Part shown: piece after piece, positions 6,978 through 13,882 of the stretch
How positions within the stretch are numbered: the stretch's first letter is position 1
Layout of the letters: each line of letters starts with the position of its first letter
NCBI GenBank assembly: GCA_016293845.1
Contig: JAEDDH010000043.1
Coordinates: 1-13,917, forward strand
DNA: 13,917 nucleotides
Direction of reading: 5' to 3'
Source of the DNA: Bacteroidales bacterium
GTDB lineage: Bacteria > Bacteroidota > Bacteroidia > Bacteroidales > UBA3824
Made by a program: the position numbers and the translations under genes
Notes under the pieces: generated by a model
Databases searched by the model: none
Told to the model about the DNA's origin: nothing
The model's input: only the letters and a program-made list of their open reading frames with translations

Positions 6978-9887
6978 TTATTTTAATTCTAAAAAACCTA
7001 AAACAAACGAATCGGGGAATACAAATTGCTTTTCGCCAACAACAAATTTTATTCTGATATACTTGCCATCATTTGACATCCAAGAGACTGTTCCGTCGCC
7101 GAATTTTTTGTGCGATACAGTTATGCCCACCTTGACTTTTGCAAGCATTTCTTCCAACGCTTTTTGAACGGAATTGTCTTCAATAGGCACGGTGTCGGCA
7201 ACGGCACCCGTATCGATTGCGATATTTTTAGTTTTTGCCGTTTCGCCGTCATCGTTTTCTTTGTCCGCACGATATTTTTCGGGGATAAGAATATTTTCAA
7301 AGTCGGTCATAGTAGCCTGTTGCTTGCTGTATAATGCCTCGTATTCTTCGCGACGGAGTACCGTATCCCAACCGCCGATTGCTTCGCCTTCGTGTTTGTC
7401 GATACCTGTATATGACAAACTCGAATTCTCGTATTTTCTAAATCCGAAAATGCCTTGATTCATCTTTTCGGAATCAAACAAGCCGATAGAACACAACACG
7501 TCAAAATCTTTTACCGTAAGCCCCGTAACCTTTTGGAAAAGTTCAGGCTCGATTTGTGTAATGACGTCCTTTATCGTCTGTTCGCGATAATCGGTGAGAT
7601 ACATAAATGCAGGAATTCGCGCTGCAAGTTTCAAAAGGTTTTCCTGCACTTGCTTACGTAAAGATTTTGCCTTCTTTTCGTCTTCGGTAAGTTCTTTTTT
7701 CTCGGTTGGCGTTAAATCGTCACCTTTCTCTTTTTTGAGTTTTTTAACCTTTTCAGAGCGGTTTATAATCGTCTGAATTTCAGCGTTTAACGAACGGAAA
7801 CCTTCGATACGCATAAGCGCATCCAAAGCGTCCTGATTGTTCTGCAATTTTTTGAGCGTGTCGTTGTCAACGTGCACCAAAAGAGCAGTTTGCCAACGCT
7901 TTGCAAGCAAGGTTGCCGAAGTTCCTGCATAAGTAATATCCAAAATGTCCTGTGCGTCGATACGATTCATTGACGAGCCGTCAAACGCAAGCACAGGCAA
8001 GAAAGAAATGAAATCTTTCACTTTTTGTTCGGGACTTGTTTCGTCAACTTTCAATCTGCACGAATAGTCGGAAATCTGATGCAATGCGCGCTCTAAGGCA
8101 AAGTCGAAAATATAACACTCTTGCTTGATAATTTCCTTATCGCCGTGGTCGTTCACGATCTCCCAAGGTGACTGCACTCTGAAAGCCGTCTGGAAATACG
8201 TTTCGGGTGATTTTAAGTTGCGAAGCATAAACACGCCTGCCCACGGTCTTACGGTAACGCCGGTGTTGAGTTTTCCGCACGACAGAGTGATGGTTTTTGT
8301 TTCAAGCGGATCGCCCATTGCCGACAAAACAGGCTTCAAAGCGTCCAAGCCGACGCCGACTTTTGTTCCTGCGCACACGATAATTTTGTAGTCGTCAAAA
8401 AAGTTGTTTTGCTTTTGACGCAATAAATTGTACATTGCATAGCAACTTGCAACGTTTGGTAAATACCAAAACGTATGCGATAGCACGTTCAAAAGAGTTG
8501 TGTCCGAAAACGGCATAGGCGGACGTTCTGCGCCAAGTTTCAAACCGTCCACGGGCATATAGTTGCCTTGTATCATTTTAACCCACTTTTGCACGTCTTC
8601 TTCATACACAAATCTTGACGTTTCGATTTTTCCTTTTTCAAGCGGTTGCGCCTTAAAAAATTCGTTTATATCGAATTCGTCATAGCCCTCGTTTATGGCA
8701 ACGTTTGCCGTAATAGAATCGGGTACTTTGTAGGTGAGCATAACCATTTTTGGTAGTGCCGCATAAGGGTTTTCGCCTCTTGAATTATCCCAGTTTGCTT
8801 TTGCTGCTTGTTCGTCCGAATATGTCCAGTTGAACACTTGGTCTTCCAAGAATTCGCCCGAATTAAGCGCGCGGAACGGCGTACCCGATAAATACAGATA
8901 ATGCAAAGAAGTGATAGGCAAAAAGGTTTCGTTTATTGCATTGCCTGCTTCTTCTTTCTGATATTTTTCAAGGTCGAAATCGTCGTCTTCTTCGTCGTAT
9001 TTTTCAAACAAATTTTTTGCGTTTTCACGCCAAGCGCCGAAATGGTATTCGTCAAAAACGATAATATCCCAGTTGGTTGTATGGATAAATTCGTTTTTCG
9101 CCTTAATTCCGCCTGCTTCGTTTGTGCCGAGCAAATCTTGAAAAGAGCCGAAAACAACAATAGGCTTTGTTTTGTCGCAAGCATTATATTGTTCGTCAAG
9201 TTTTTTTGCGTCGAACTTTGCCTCTTTGTTGCTAACAAATTGCCAACCCTTGAAATCTACGTGGTGGGCAAGGTCTTCTTGCCAAGCGGATTCAACGGCG
9301 GGCTTAAACGTAAGCACAAGGATTTTCTTGAATCCCATTGCCTTGCACAACTCATACGTTGCAAAAGTCTTGCCAAAACGCATTTTCGCATTCCACAAAA
9401 ACTTTGGCGGGCGAGTGGGATCGTCTATCTTTGATTGCTCAAAATACGATTTTGTCATATTGACGGCTTGTTGCTGTTCGTCACGCATAGCAAAATTCCA
9501 CGTGCGATTGCCTTCAAAACGTGTTTCGGTGCGGACTTCTTCAATCGCCGTCAATGCGTCCGAAAGCGTGCATTTGAACCACTCGTTTTTATCCGAGCCT
9601 TCGTTAAGTTGCAAAAACCCTTTGTGTTTCAACAAGCGATGCACGTCTTTGTCGGTAAAGCAAGTGCCGTCGGCACGCATTGCCGATTCTTTGAACAGAA
9701 TTTTGAAATTTATTGCCGCCGTATGCAGTTGTTCGCGGATACGTGTTTCGGTGTCTTTTCTGTCTGTGTAGCCTATTTTGATATATCCGTCGTGGTCTTT
9801 TACGTCGGGCAGAATATATCCGTAAATTGTCGGCACAACGTCAGGACGTTTATGTAAAATTTCGGAAAGACTGATATTATTCGCCAT
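6978..9887 (-). CDS. Restriction-type helicase with N-terminal GIY-YIG (T5orf172-like) domain
   Basis: A 969-aa protein, probably the DNA-translocating and cutting subunit of the R-M operon. Residues about 20-106 resemble the T5orf172/GIY-YIG nuclease fold: YGYI (22-25), YIKIGYT (35-41), an Arg-rich helix (about 49-53), DVHRLL (81-86) and EWF (102-104). A superfamily 2 ATPase follows: AKMRFGKT (167-174), DEYH (279-282), SGTPF (334-338), NTGVTV (541-546) and ETYFQTAFRVQ (562-572). A Lys/Glu-rich helical stretch comes next, and residues about 918-969 form a CarD/SH3-like tail (SHKKFGDGTV). AAGGAG precedes the ATG; the start overlaps the 199-aa gene by 11 nt. I see no PD-(D/E)xK motif, so any nuclease activity probably lies in the GIY-YIG domain. 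That activity is inferred. Confidence 0.85.
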   Translation of the reverse strand: MANNISLSEILHKRPDVVPTIYGYILPDVKDHDGYIKIGYTDRKDTETRIREQLHTAAINFKILFKESAMRADGTCFTDKDVHRLLKHKGFLQLNEGSDKNEWFKCTLSDALTAIEEVRTETRFEGNRTWNFAMRDEQQQAVNMTKSYFEQSKIDDPTRPPKFLWNAKMRFGKTFATYELCKAMGFKKILVLTFKPAVESAWQEDLAHHVDFKGWQFVSNKEAKFDAKKLDEQYNACDKTKPIVVFGSFQDLLGTNEAGGIKAKNEFIHTTNWDIIVFDEYHFGAWRENAKNLFEKYDEEDDDFDLEKYQKEEAGNAINETFLPITSLHYLYLSGTPFRALNSGEFLEDQVFNWTYSDEQAAKANWDNSRGENPYAALPKMVMLTYKVPDSITANVAINEGYDEFDINEFFKAQPLEKGKIETSRFVYEEDVQKWVKMIQGNYMPVDGLKLGAERPPMPFSDTTLLNVLSHTFWYLPNVASCYAMYNLLRQKQNNFFDDYKIIVCAGTKVGVGLDALKPVLSAMGDPLETKTITLSCGKLNTGVTVRPWAGVFMLRNLKSPETYFQTAFRVQSPWEIVNDHGDKEIIKQECYIFDFALERALHQISDYSCRLKVDETSPEQKVKDFISFLPVLAFDGSSMNRIDAQDILDITYAGTSATLLAKRWQTALLVHVDNDTLKKLQNNQDALDALMRIEGFRSLNAEIQTIINRSEKVKKLKKEKGDDLTPTEKKELTEDEKKAKSLRKQVQENLLKLAARIPAFMYLTDYREQTIKDVITQIEPELFQKVTGLTVKDFDVLCSIGLFDSEKMNQGIFGFRKYENSSLSYTGIDKHEGEAIGGWDTVLRREEYEALYSKQQATMTDFENILIPEKYRADKENDDGETAKTKNIAIDTGAVADTVPIEDNSVQKALEEMLAKVKVGITVSHKKFGDGTVSWMSNDGKYIRIKFVVGEKQFVFPDSFVLGFLELK

Positions 9888-10476
9888 AATCTAACTCCTT
9901 AAATTCGTTCATGATATCATCGGTTACTTCAACAATATCAATAATATCGACATCTTTTGTATCAAAACAGCCACAATTCCCGTAAGCGCAGTTATGTTTA
10001 TAGCATTGGTAAGATACTCGGCACACAACAATATAGGGTTTAGTTCGTTTTCTTAAATAACGTCCGATATTTTTTTTATATATGGATTCAGTTCCATTTT
10101 GATCATATAGGTTGTAAATTGTTTCCCCGCCCCAATTGTTTAAGAACACCAAACTATCATCACAAAAATCATTCTTCTCAAATTTTAGATAGATTTTATT
10201 GTCTGATTGCGTATAACGTAGCTCTTTTAATTTCTTTTCGATATATGTTCTATAACACTTATTCTCGATATGTTTCAACTTTTGGTAAAAAAAGTCCATA
10301 TTGGGGGTTTTGAAATTATTACTTTTCAGGTTAGTAAGTTCTTCGGAAAAAAGTCTTGTTCCATGATATCCCACTATATTACAAGAATCGGGAACACTTT
10401 CCCTGAACCATTCTTCCAAAACAACATCGTTTGATTCTAGTTTATTCCTAAAAATGTCTATGAACTTTTTGTCCAT
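9877..10476 (-). CDS. Unknown 199-aa protein inside the R-M operon
   Basis: I do not recognise this protein with confidence. Visible features are YHGTR (37-41), a Lys-rich middle, NNWGGETIY (113-121), the strand-like YIVVCRVSYQ (148-157), a Cys cluster NCAYGNCGC (162-170), and an acidic tail. The HGT box recalls the first catalytic element of PARP/ADP-ribosyltransferase folds (H-G-S/T). The later Tyr and Glu needed for an H-Y-E triad cannot be assigned, so this is only a weak suggestion. It has no signal peptide or membrane segment. It starts 4 nt after the methyltransferase stop with GGAG 7 nt ahead of ATG, and overlaps the helicase start. It is AT-rich like the 3' half of the methyltransferase gene, suggesting that both came together as one module. 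Confidence 0.8.
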   Translation of the reverse strand: MDKKFIDIFRNKLESNDVVLEEWFRESVPDSCNIVGYHGTRLFSEELTNLKSNNFKTPNMDFFYQKLKHIENKCYRTYIEKKLKELRYTQSDNKIYLKFEKNDFCDDSLVFLNNWGGETIYNLYDQNGTESIYKKNIGRYLRKRTKPYIVVCRVSYQCYKHNCAYGNCGCFDTKDVDIIDIVEVTDDIMNEFKELDYGE

Positions 10477-10480
10477 GTAC

Positions 10481-12019
10481 TCACTCCATGGGTTTAATCA
10501 TTGATTCGATGAAATCAATTTCTTCTTGCGACAAGTCGTATTTCTTATACAACTCTTCGTCCGTCCACGGTTTTGAAAAGTCTTGCATAGGAACGAATTG
10601 ATAAACGGCTTTTGTGGTATGCTGGGTATTTTTTTTGAGTCCAAGTAAAAAATGAAAAAACTTTGTTTTTATATATGTAATTGCATTTTCTGCCTGCTCT
10701 TGATTTTTGTATGGACCGTTCATTATATATGTTTCCGTACAAGCTGTTTTAGGAAATCCAAGAATGGGTTTTAATTTATCGGATTCTGAATTACCACTAC
10801 CTACGGCTTCAGGTATAAATATTTTCCACAAATCAAGGAACTCGCGCCCAGAGTTAAAAGAGTTTCTCTTCATATATCCTTTACAGTGATTAGCGTATAA
10901 AAGTATGAGATCGTCTTCATTATTTGTTGATTCCTTATTTGTAACATCAAAGTTTGTAAAATAAGTTCTATATCCGAAAGTCTTAGCTGAAAATACTGTT
11001 TCTGAAAATGATTGTTCATTTTTAGCCAAAACCTTGTGCAAAATGCTAATTGCTCCATTATATCGGATAAAGGTATCACAGTTTTTTTCTAGTAAAGGGC
11101 GAACCATTTGAGATATAATATGGTTGCCATTATGAGAACATATCAAACAATCACCCTGATAATCCTTTTCCCAGAGAAAATAACAAACGCCACCTTTTAT
11201 TTCTACGCCAGAAAAACAATCTGATGCATTTATAAAATCATGTAAAACTCTTATACAATTATCCCTTAACATGTTACTTCTAAAACTGTCTAAACCTTTT
11301 CCGCCAGAATACCATCTTGCAGGAATAATCATTAAAAGAAATCGCGGATTCATTTTCTTTGCTTGATCTACAAATTTATTGTAGATAGGAATTGCGCTTG
11401 CCTGAGCGCCTCCGTCTGATAATTGATATGGAGGGTTGGATATAATTACGTCGAATTTCATATTAAAAATTTTCTCCGGGTTTTCTGTGTGTATAAATTC
11501 GTATGCGTGCGTTTCTTTGCCTTCTTCTCGTTTCCATTGCGTTTCTGACGCACCGCAATATTTGCATTTCCCATTTGCCCAAACGTGATTCACTCTGCGA
11601 AATCGTATATTGCCTTCGGCGGTGTCGAAATGAGAAATCGAGTATTCGCCGTTTGGATATTTTGAGCAATACAGGCTACGACGGGATAACAGACTTGTTA
11701 GTTCCGTGATCGCAATGCCGTAAAGTTGCTTGTGAAAGATATGGTCGATACGTTCCTCTAAATCGGGGATTTTGTCTTGCAACCCTACAATCAAACGCTT
11801 GGCAATTTCTCTAAGGAAAACTCCCGTTTTGCAAGCAGGATCTAAAAACGTAGTGTTTGGATCGGAAAACAATTCCTGCGGCAACAAATCGAGCATTTGA
11901 TTTACCACGTCGGGCGGGGTAAAAACTTCGTCGTTAGATAAATTTGCAAGGCACGACAAAACGTCGGGTGTGTGCAAAGTCTTGTTTTTGTAGATTTTGT
12001 CAAAAAAGGTTTCAGCCAT
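10481..12019 (-). CDS. Eco57I-type N6-adenine DNA methyltransferase
   Basis: A 512-aa methyltransferase that probably protects host DNA and carries the target specificity of this R-M system. EVFTPPDVVNQML (31-43) is the usual leader into the SAM fold, DPACKTGVF (60-68) is motif I, and ISNPPYQL (193-200) is the catalytic motif IV. Between them sits CKYCG (152-156), a single CxxC that might be half of a zinc site. The C-terminal 300 residues should recognise DNA. That half (about 10500-11460) is clearly AT-richer (10861-10920: 19 G/C of 60) than the N-terminal half (11761-11820: 24 of 60), consistent with swapping of the specificity part. AAGGTG lies 7 nt before the ATG, and the start overlaps the preceding gene by 8 nt (ATGGCTGA), so the two are translationally coupled. 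Confidence 0.9.
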   Translation of the reverse strand: MAETFFDKIYKNKTLHTPDVLSCLANLSNDEVFTPPDVVNQMLDLLPQELFSDPNTTFLDPACKTGVFLREIAKRLIVGLQDKIPDLEERIDHIFHKQLYGIAITELTSLLSRRSLYCSKYPNGEYSISHFDTAEGNIRFRRVNHVWANGKCKYCGASETQWKREEGKETHAYEFIHTENPEKIFNMKFDVIISNPPYQLSDGGAQASAIPIYNKFVDQAKKMNPRFLLMIIPARWYSGGKGLDSFRSNMLRDNCIRVLHDFINASDCFSGVEIKGGVCYFLWEKDYQGDCLICSHNGNHIISQMVRPLLEKNCDTFIRYNGAISILHKVLAKNEQSFSETVFSAKTFGYRTYFTNFDVTNKESTNNEDDLILLYANHCKGYMKRNSFNSGREFLDLWKIFIPEAVGSGNSESDKLKPILGFPKTACTETYIMNGPYKNQEQAENAITYIKTKFFHFLLGLKKNTQHTTKAVYQFVPMQDFSKPWTDEELYKKYDLSQEEIDFIESMIKPME

Positions 12020-12716
12020 TTTCTTGCACCTTCCTATAATGCACGGGCGGATATTCGCATATCGGCTCTGCCATATATTCTTTTGTTGTGGGGTTTATAG
12101 ACAAATATTTCCGTATGTCTTCGGGAATGTCGAGAAGTGATAATTGTTCGCTTTTTGGCTTGTCGTTGGCTTTGAGCATCACGTCAAGGCGAAAATCACG
12201 ACGTTTGAGTTTTGTGCCGAGCATAAGACTCCATTCGGGGAAAATAATCGGTGTATCAAGGTCGTTTTGATTTTCATCCACGCACATAAGCGTCAAAGCG
12301 TTTCCGCATAAAATGTTTTTGGAAAGGATATATTTCACGGCTTCGCGCGTTTCATCACTTACCGCCTTTTTACAAATGGATTTGTATTCTTTATCCCACA
12401 ATTTGAAAAGCCGTGCGCGACATTCTGCAACGTTGTCTTGCATAATATCCACGCCGTAAAGGCTTGTTATTGCAAGCACGGAATATCTTTCAAAGTCATA
12501 TGGGTTTGATTTATACAGTTTTTTTACAGTGGTAAGTTTGCGCGTCAATATTTCAGCCAAAAAATTGCCGTCACCGCATGCAGGCTCTAAAAATCGACTG
12601 TCTATTCGGTCGCATTCTTGCGCGACCAAATCGCACATCGCCTTGACTTCACGCTCGGCAGTAAACACTTCGCCGTGGTCAGCGACTCTTTTTTTAGATT
12701 TTATTTGCGCCGTCAT
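12012..12716 (-). CDS. Methyltransferase-like SAM-binding subunit without NPPY
   Basis: A 234-aa protein and the first gene of the R-M operon. HGEVFTAEREV (14-24) and LEPACGDGNF (43-52) are the N-terminal leader and motif I of an adenine methyltransferase, YGVDI (87-91) fits motif II, and ILCGNALTL fits the strand before the catalytic loop. No NPPY or DPPY follows; instead comes IIFPEWSLML and a basic RRDFRLDV stretch. It is therefore likely to be a non-catalytic partner of the 512-aa enzyme, in the way heteromeric methyltransferases pair an active and an inactive subunit. That pairing is inference from the overlap and from shared N-terminal motifs. The start at 12716 is preferred over a TTG 15 nt upstream because AGAGGA sits 5 nt ahead of it. 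Confidence 0.85.
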   Translation of the reverse strand: MTAQIKSKKRVADHGEVFTAEREVKAMCDLVAQECDRIDSRFLEPACGDGNFLAEILTRKLTTVKKLYKSNPYDFERYSVLAITSLYGVDIMQDNVAECRARLFKLWDKEYKSICKKAVSDETREAVKYILSKNILCGNALTLMCVDENQNDLDTPIIFPEWSLMLGTKLKRRDFRLDVMLKANDKPKSEQLSLLDIPEDIRKYLSINPTTKEYMAEPICEYPPVHYRKVQENG

Positions 12717-12736
12717 CAAAATTCCTCTCAAAAAAA

Positions 12737-12745
12737 TTGATGCAC
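12737..12745. repeat. Accessory TTGATGCAC element near the R-M start
   Basis: This 9-mer equals the arm of the recombination sites and lies between the invertible segment and the first R-M gene. Its inverse, GTGCATCAA, occurs in the segment at 12816-12824 and before mod at 217-225. At both loci the gene-proximal copy lies 13-14 bp beyond the 33-bp site. It may be an extra protein-binding site. Confidence 0.45.
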
Positions 12746-12772
12746 ATCATCTCTTTGCGTGCGAGCGCACGT

Positions 12773-12928
12773 TATTTAGACGGATGCACGGAACTTTAAT
12801 GGTTGTTGTCATTTTGTGCATCAAAAATCAAACAAATGAAAGTTTTTTCTTCGGTGGTCGCTATCAATATTGACTTTGCACAGAAATTTTGCTATAATAT
12901 AAAAAATAAATGTGCATCCGTCTAAATA
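12773..12928. repeat. Candidate invertible promoter segment upstream of the R-M operon
   Basis: TATTTAGACGGATGCAC (12773-12789) and GTGCATCCGTCTAAATA (12912-12928) form a perfect 17-bp inverted repeat, with 122 bp between them. The right copy lies in a palindromic site (12909-12941) with arms AATGTGCATCCG and AGCATGCACATT around the spacer TCTAAATAG. The left copy (about 12760-12792) has one good arm (CGGATGCACGGA) and one weak arm. The enclosed DNA carries a promoter that now points away from the R-M operon. A tyrosine recombinase gene lies 27 bp further right. The layout matches known recombinase-driven promoter switches; inversion itself is inferred. Confidence 0.8.
12870..12898 (+). promoter_or_regulatory. 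Sigma-A-type promoter, pointing away from the R-M operon
   Basis: TTGACT (12870-12875), a 17-bp spacer and TATAAT (12893-12898). AGAAATTTTGCTATAAT (12882-12898) is identical to the minus-strand promoter upstream of mod. As written, it drives a short transcript into the hairpin at 12901-12950, against the 3' end of the recombinase gene. After inversion the promoter would face the R-M operon. Confidence 0.85.
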
Positions 12929-12950
12929 GAGCATGCACATTTATTTTTTT
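12901..12950. terminator. Bidirectional terminator hairpin that contains a recombination site
   Basis: AAAAAATAAATGTGCA (12901-12916) pairs perfectly over 16 bp with the sequence at 12934-12949, around a 17-nt loop. It ends in T runs on both strands, so it can end the leftward recombinase transcript and the rightward transcript from the promoter at 12870. The hairpin loop and inner stem are the recombination site itself. Inversion would swap the partner arm and remove the T-tailed half from the promoter's path. Confidence 0.75.
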
Positions 12951-12955
12951 GGTTT

Positions 12956-13882
12956 TCAAAGCATTTTGCCGAGTTTATTCATCATTTCCGCCTTATGTTC
13001 CCACAGGGAGTGGGCGTAGCGATTGAGCGTAATCGTTGCATTTTTATGTCCAAGTATTTCCGACAAAGACTTTACGTCCATTCCACATTCGAGAGCACGT
13101 GTGGCAAACGTATGGCGTAAGGAATGAAAACATTTATGCGGAATTTTCAGTTTTATAAGCAACAACTCGAAGGCGCGCTGGTAACTTCTCGTAAATACCG
13201 GTTTTTCACCATCAGCAATCACGTATTCACACTTGCTTTTCTTTTTCATTTCACGCAAAATCGGCAGTAACGCACTTGAAATGGGAACACACCGCCTTGA
13301 ACTTTCTGTTTTAGGCGTGTCGATTATCTTGCTTCTTACGCCGTTTACCGTGCCGTCGCGGCAGGTTTTATTGACTGTAATCATTTTTTTTGAAAAATCT
13401 ACGTCACACCACGTAAGTGCAAGTAACTCGCCGATACGAAGTCCCGTGTAAAGACAAATAACAATGCCACGCATTTTATCTTTTTTGCAAGTCATTACCG
13501 AGTTTTCTATCTTTTTTTGTTCGATAATTGTAAAACAATCCACTTGTTTTTCTACAATCTTCGGATATTTGACTTTATTTGCCGTATATTCCGATATGTA
13601 TCCCAAAAGATGCGCTGTTTTAAGTGAATTTTGAATAATCGAAATTATGGATTTTACAAAATTAGGCGAAAGCCCTTTGCCTGTGCGCTTGTTTCCGCAA
13701 TCAAGCAAATCACTTACATATGTTTGCAATAACAGTGGCGTTAATTCGTTCAACTCGTATCTGCCGAGTACGGGCAAAATATTTACACGTACTGTTTGAG
13801 AATATCTTTCGTATGTTCGCATTTTTGTGCTTGTTTTTACATAATTGTTAAGCCAAATATTTAGCCATTCTATGTATTTCAT
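12956..13882 (-). CDS. Tyrosine recombinase (phage integrase family)
   Basis: A 308-aa site-specific recombinase. Residues about 1-100 form the SAM-like core-binding domain (TYERYSQTVRVNILPVLG at 23-40). The catalytic domain shows Arg149 (TGLRIGEL), His253 and Arg256 (HSLRHTFA), His279 (LGHKN) and the nucleophile Tyr289 (LNRYAHS), so the full active site is present. A basic residue near 185-191 may be the catalytic Lys. No Tn916-type N-terminal arm-binding domain is obvious. AGGAGA lies 8 nt before the ATG. It points toward the R-M operon and ends next to the inverted repeats at 12912-12928, which makes it the best candidate to invert both promoter segments. It could instead be the integrase of an island whose other end lies outside the window. 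Confidence 0.92.
   Translation of the reverse strand: MKYIEWLNIWLNNYVKTSTKMRTYERYSQTVRVNILPVLGRYELNELTPLLLQTYVSDLLDCGNKRTGKGLSPNFVKSIISIIQNSLKTAHLLGYISEYTANKVKYPKIVEKQVDCFTIIEQKKIENSVMTCKKDKMRGIVICLYTGLRIGELLALTWCDVDFSKKMITVNKTCRDGTVNGVRSKIIDTPKTESSRRCVPISSALLPILREMKKKSKCEYVIADGEKPVFTRSYQRAFELLLIKLKIPHKCFHSLRHTFATRALECGMDVKSLSEILGHKNATITLNRYAHSLWEHKAEMMNKLGKML

Noticed and set aside
9648..9654. GATGCAC inside the helicase gene as another recombination site
   Set aside because: It lies in coding sequence without a second arm, spacer or nearby inverted partner.
8901..9857. Several long rightward open frames opposite the GIY-YIG-helicase gene
   Set aside because: They are shadows of the helicase coding sequence, with no ribosome binding sites and no domain content.
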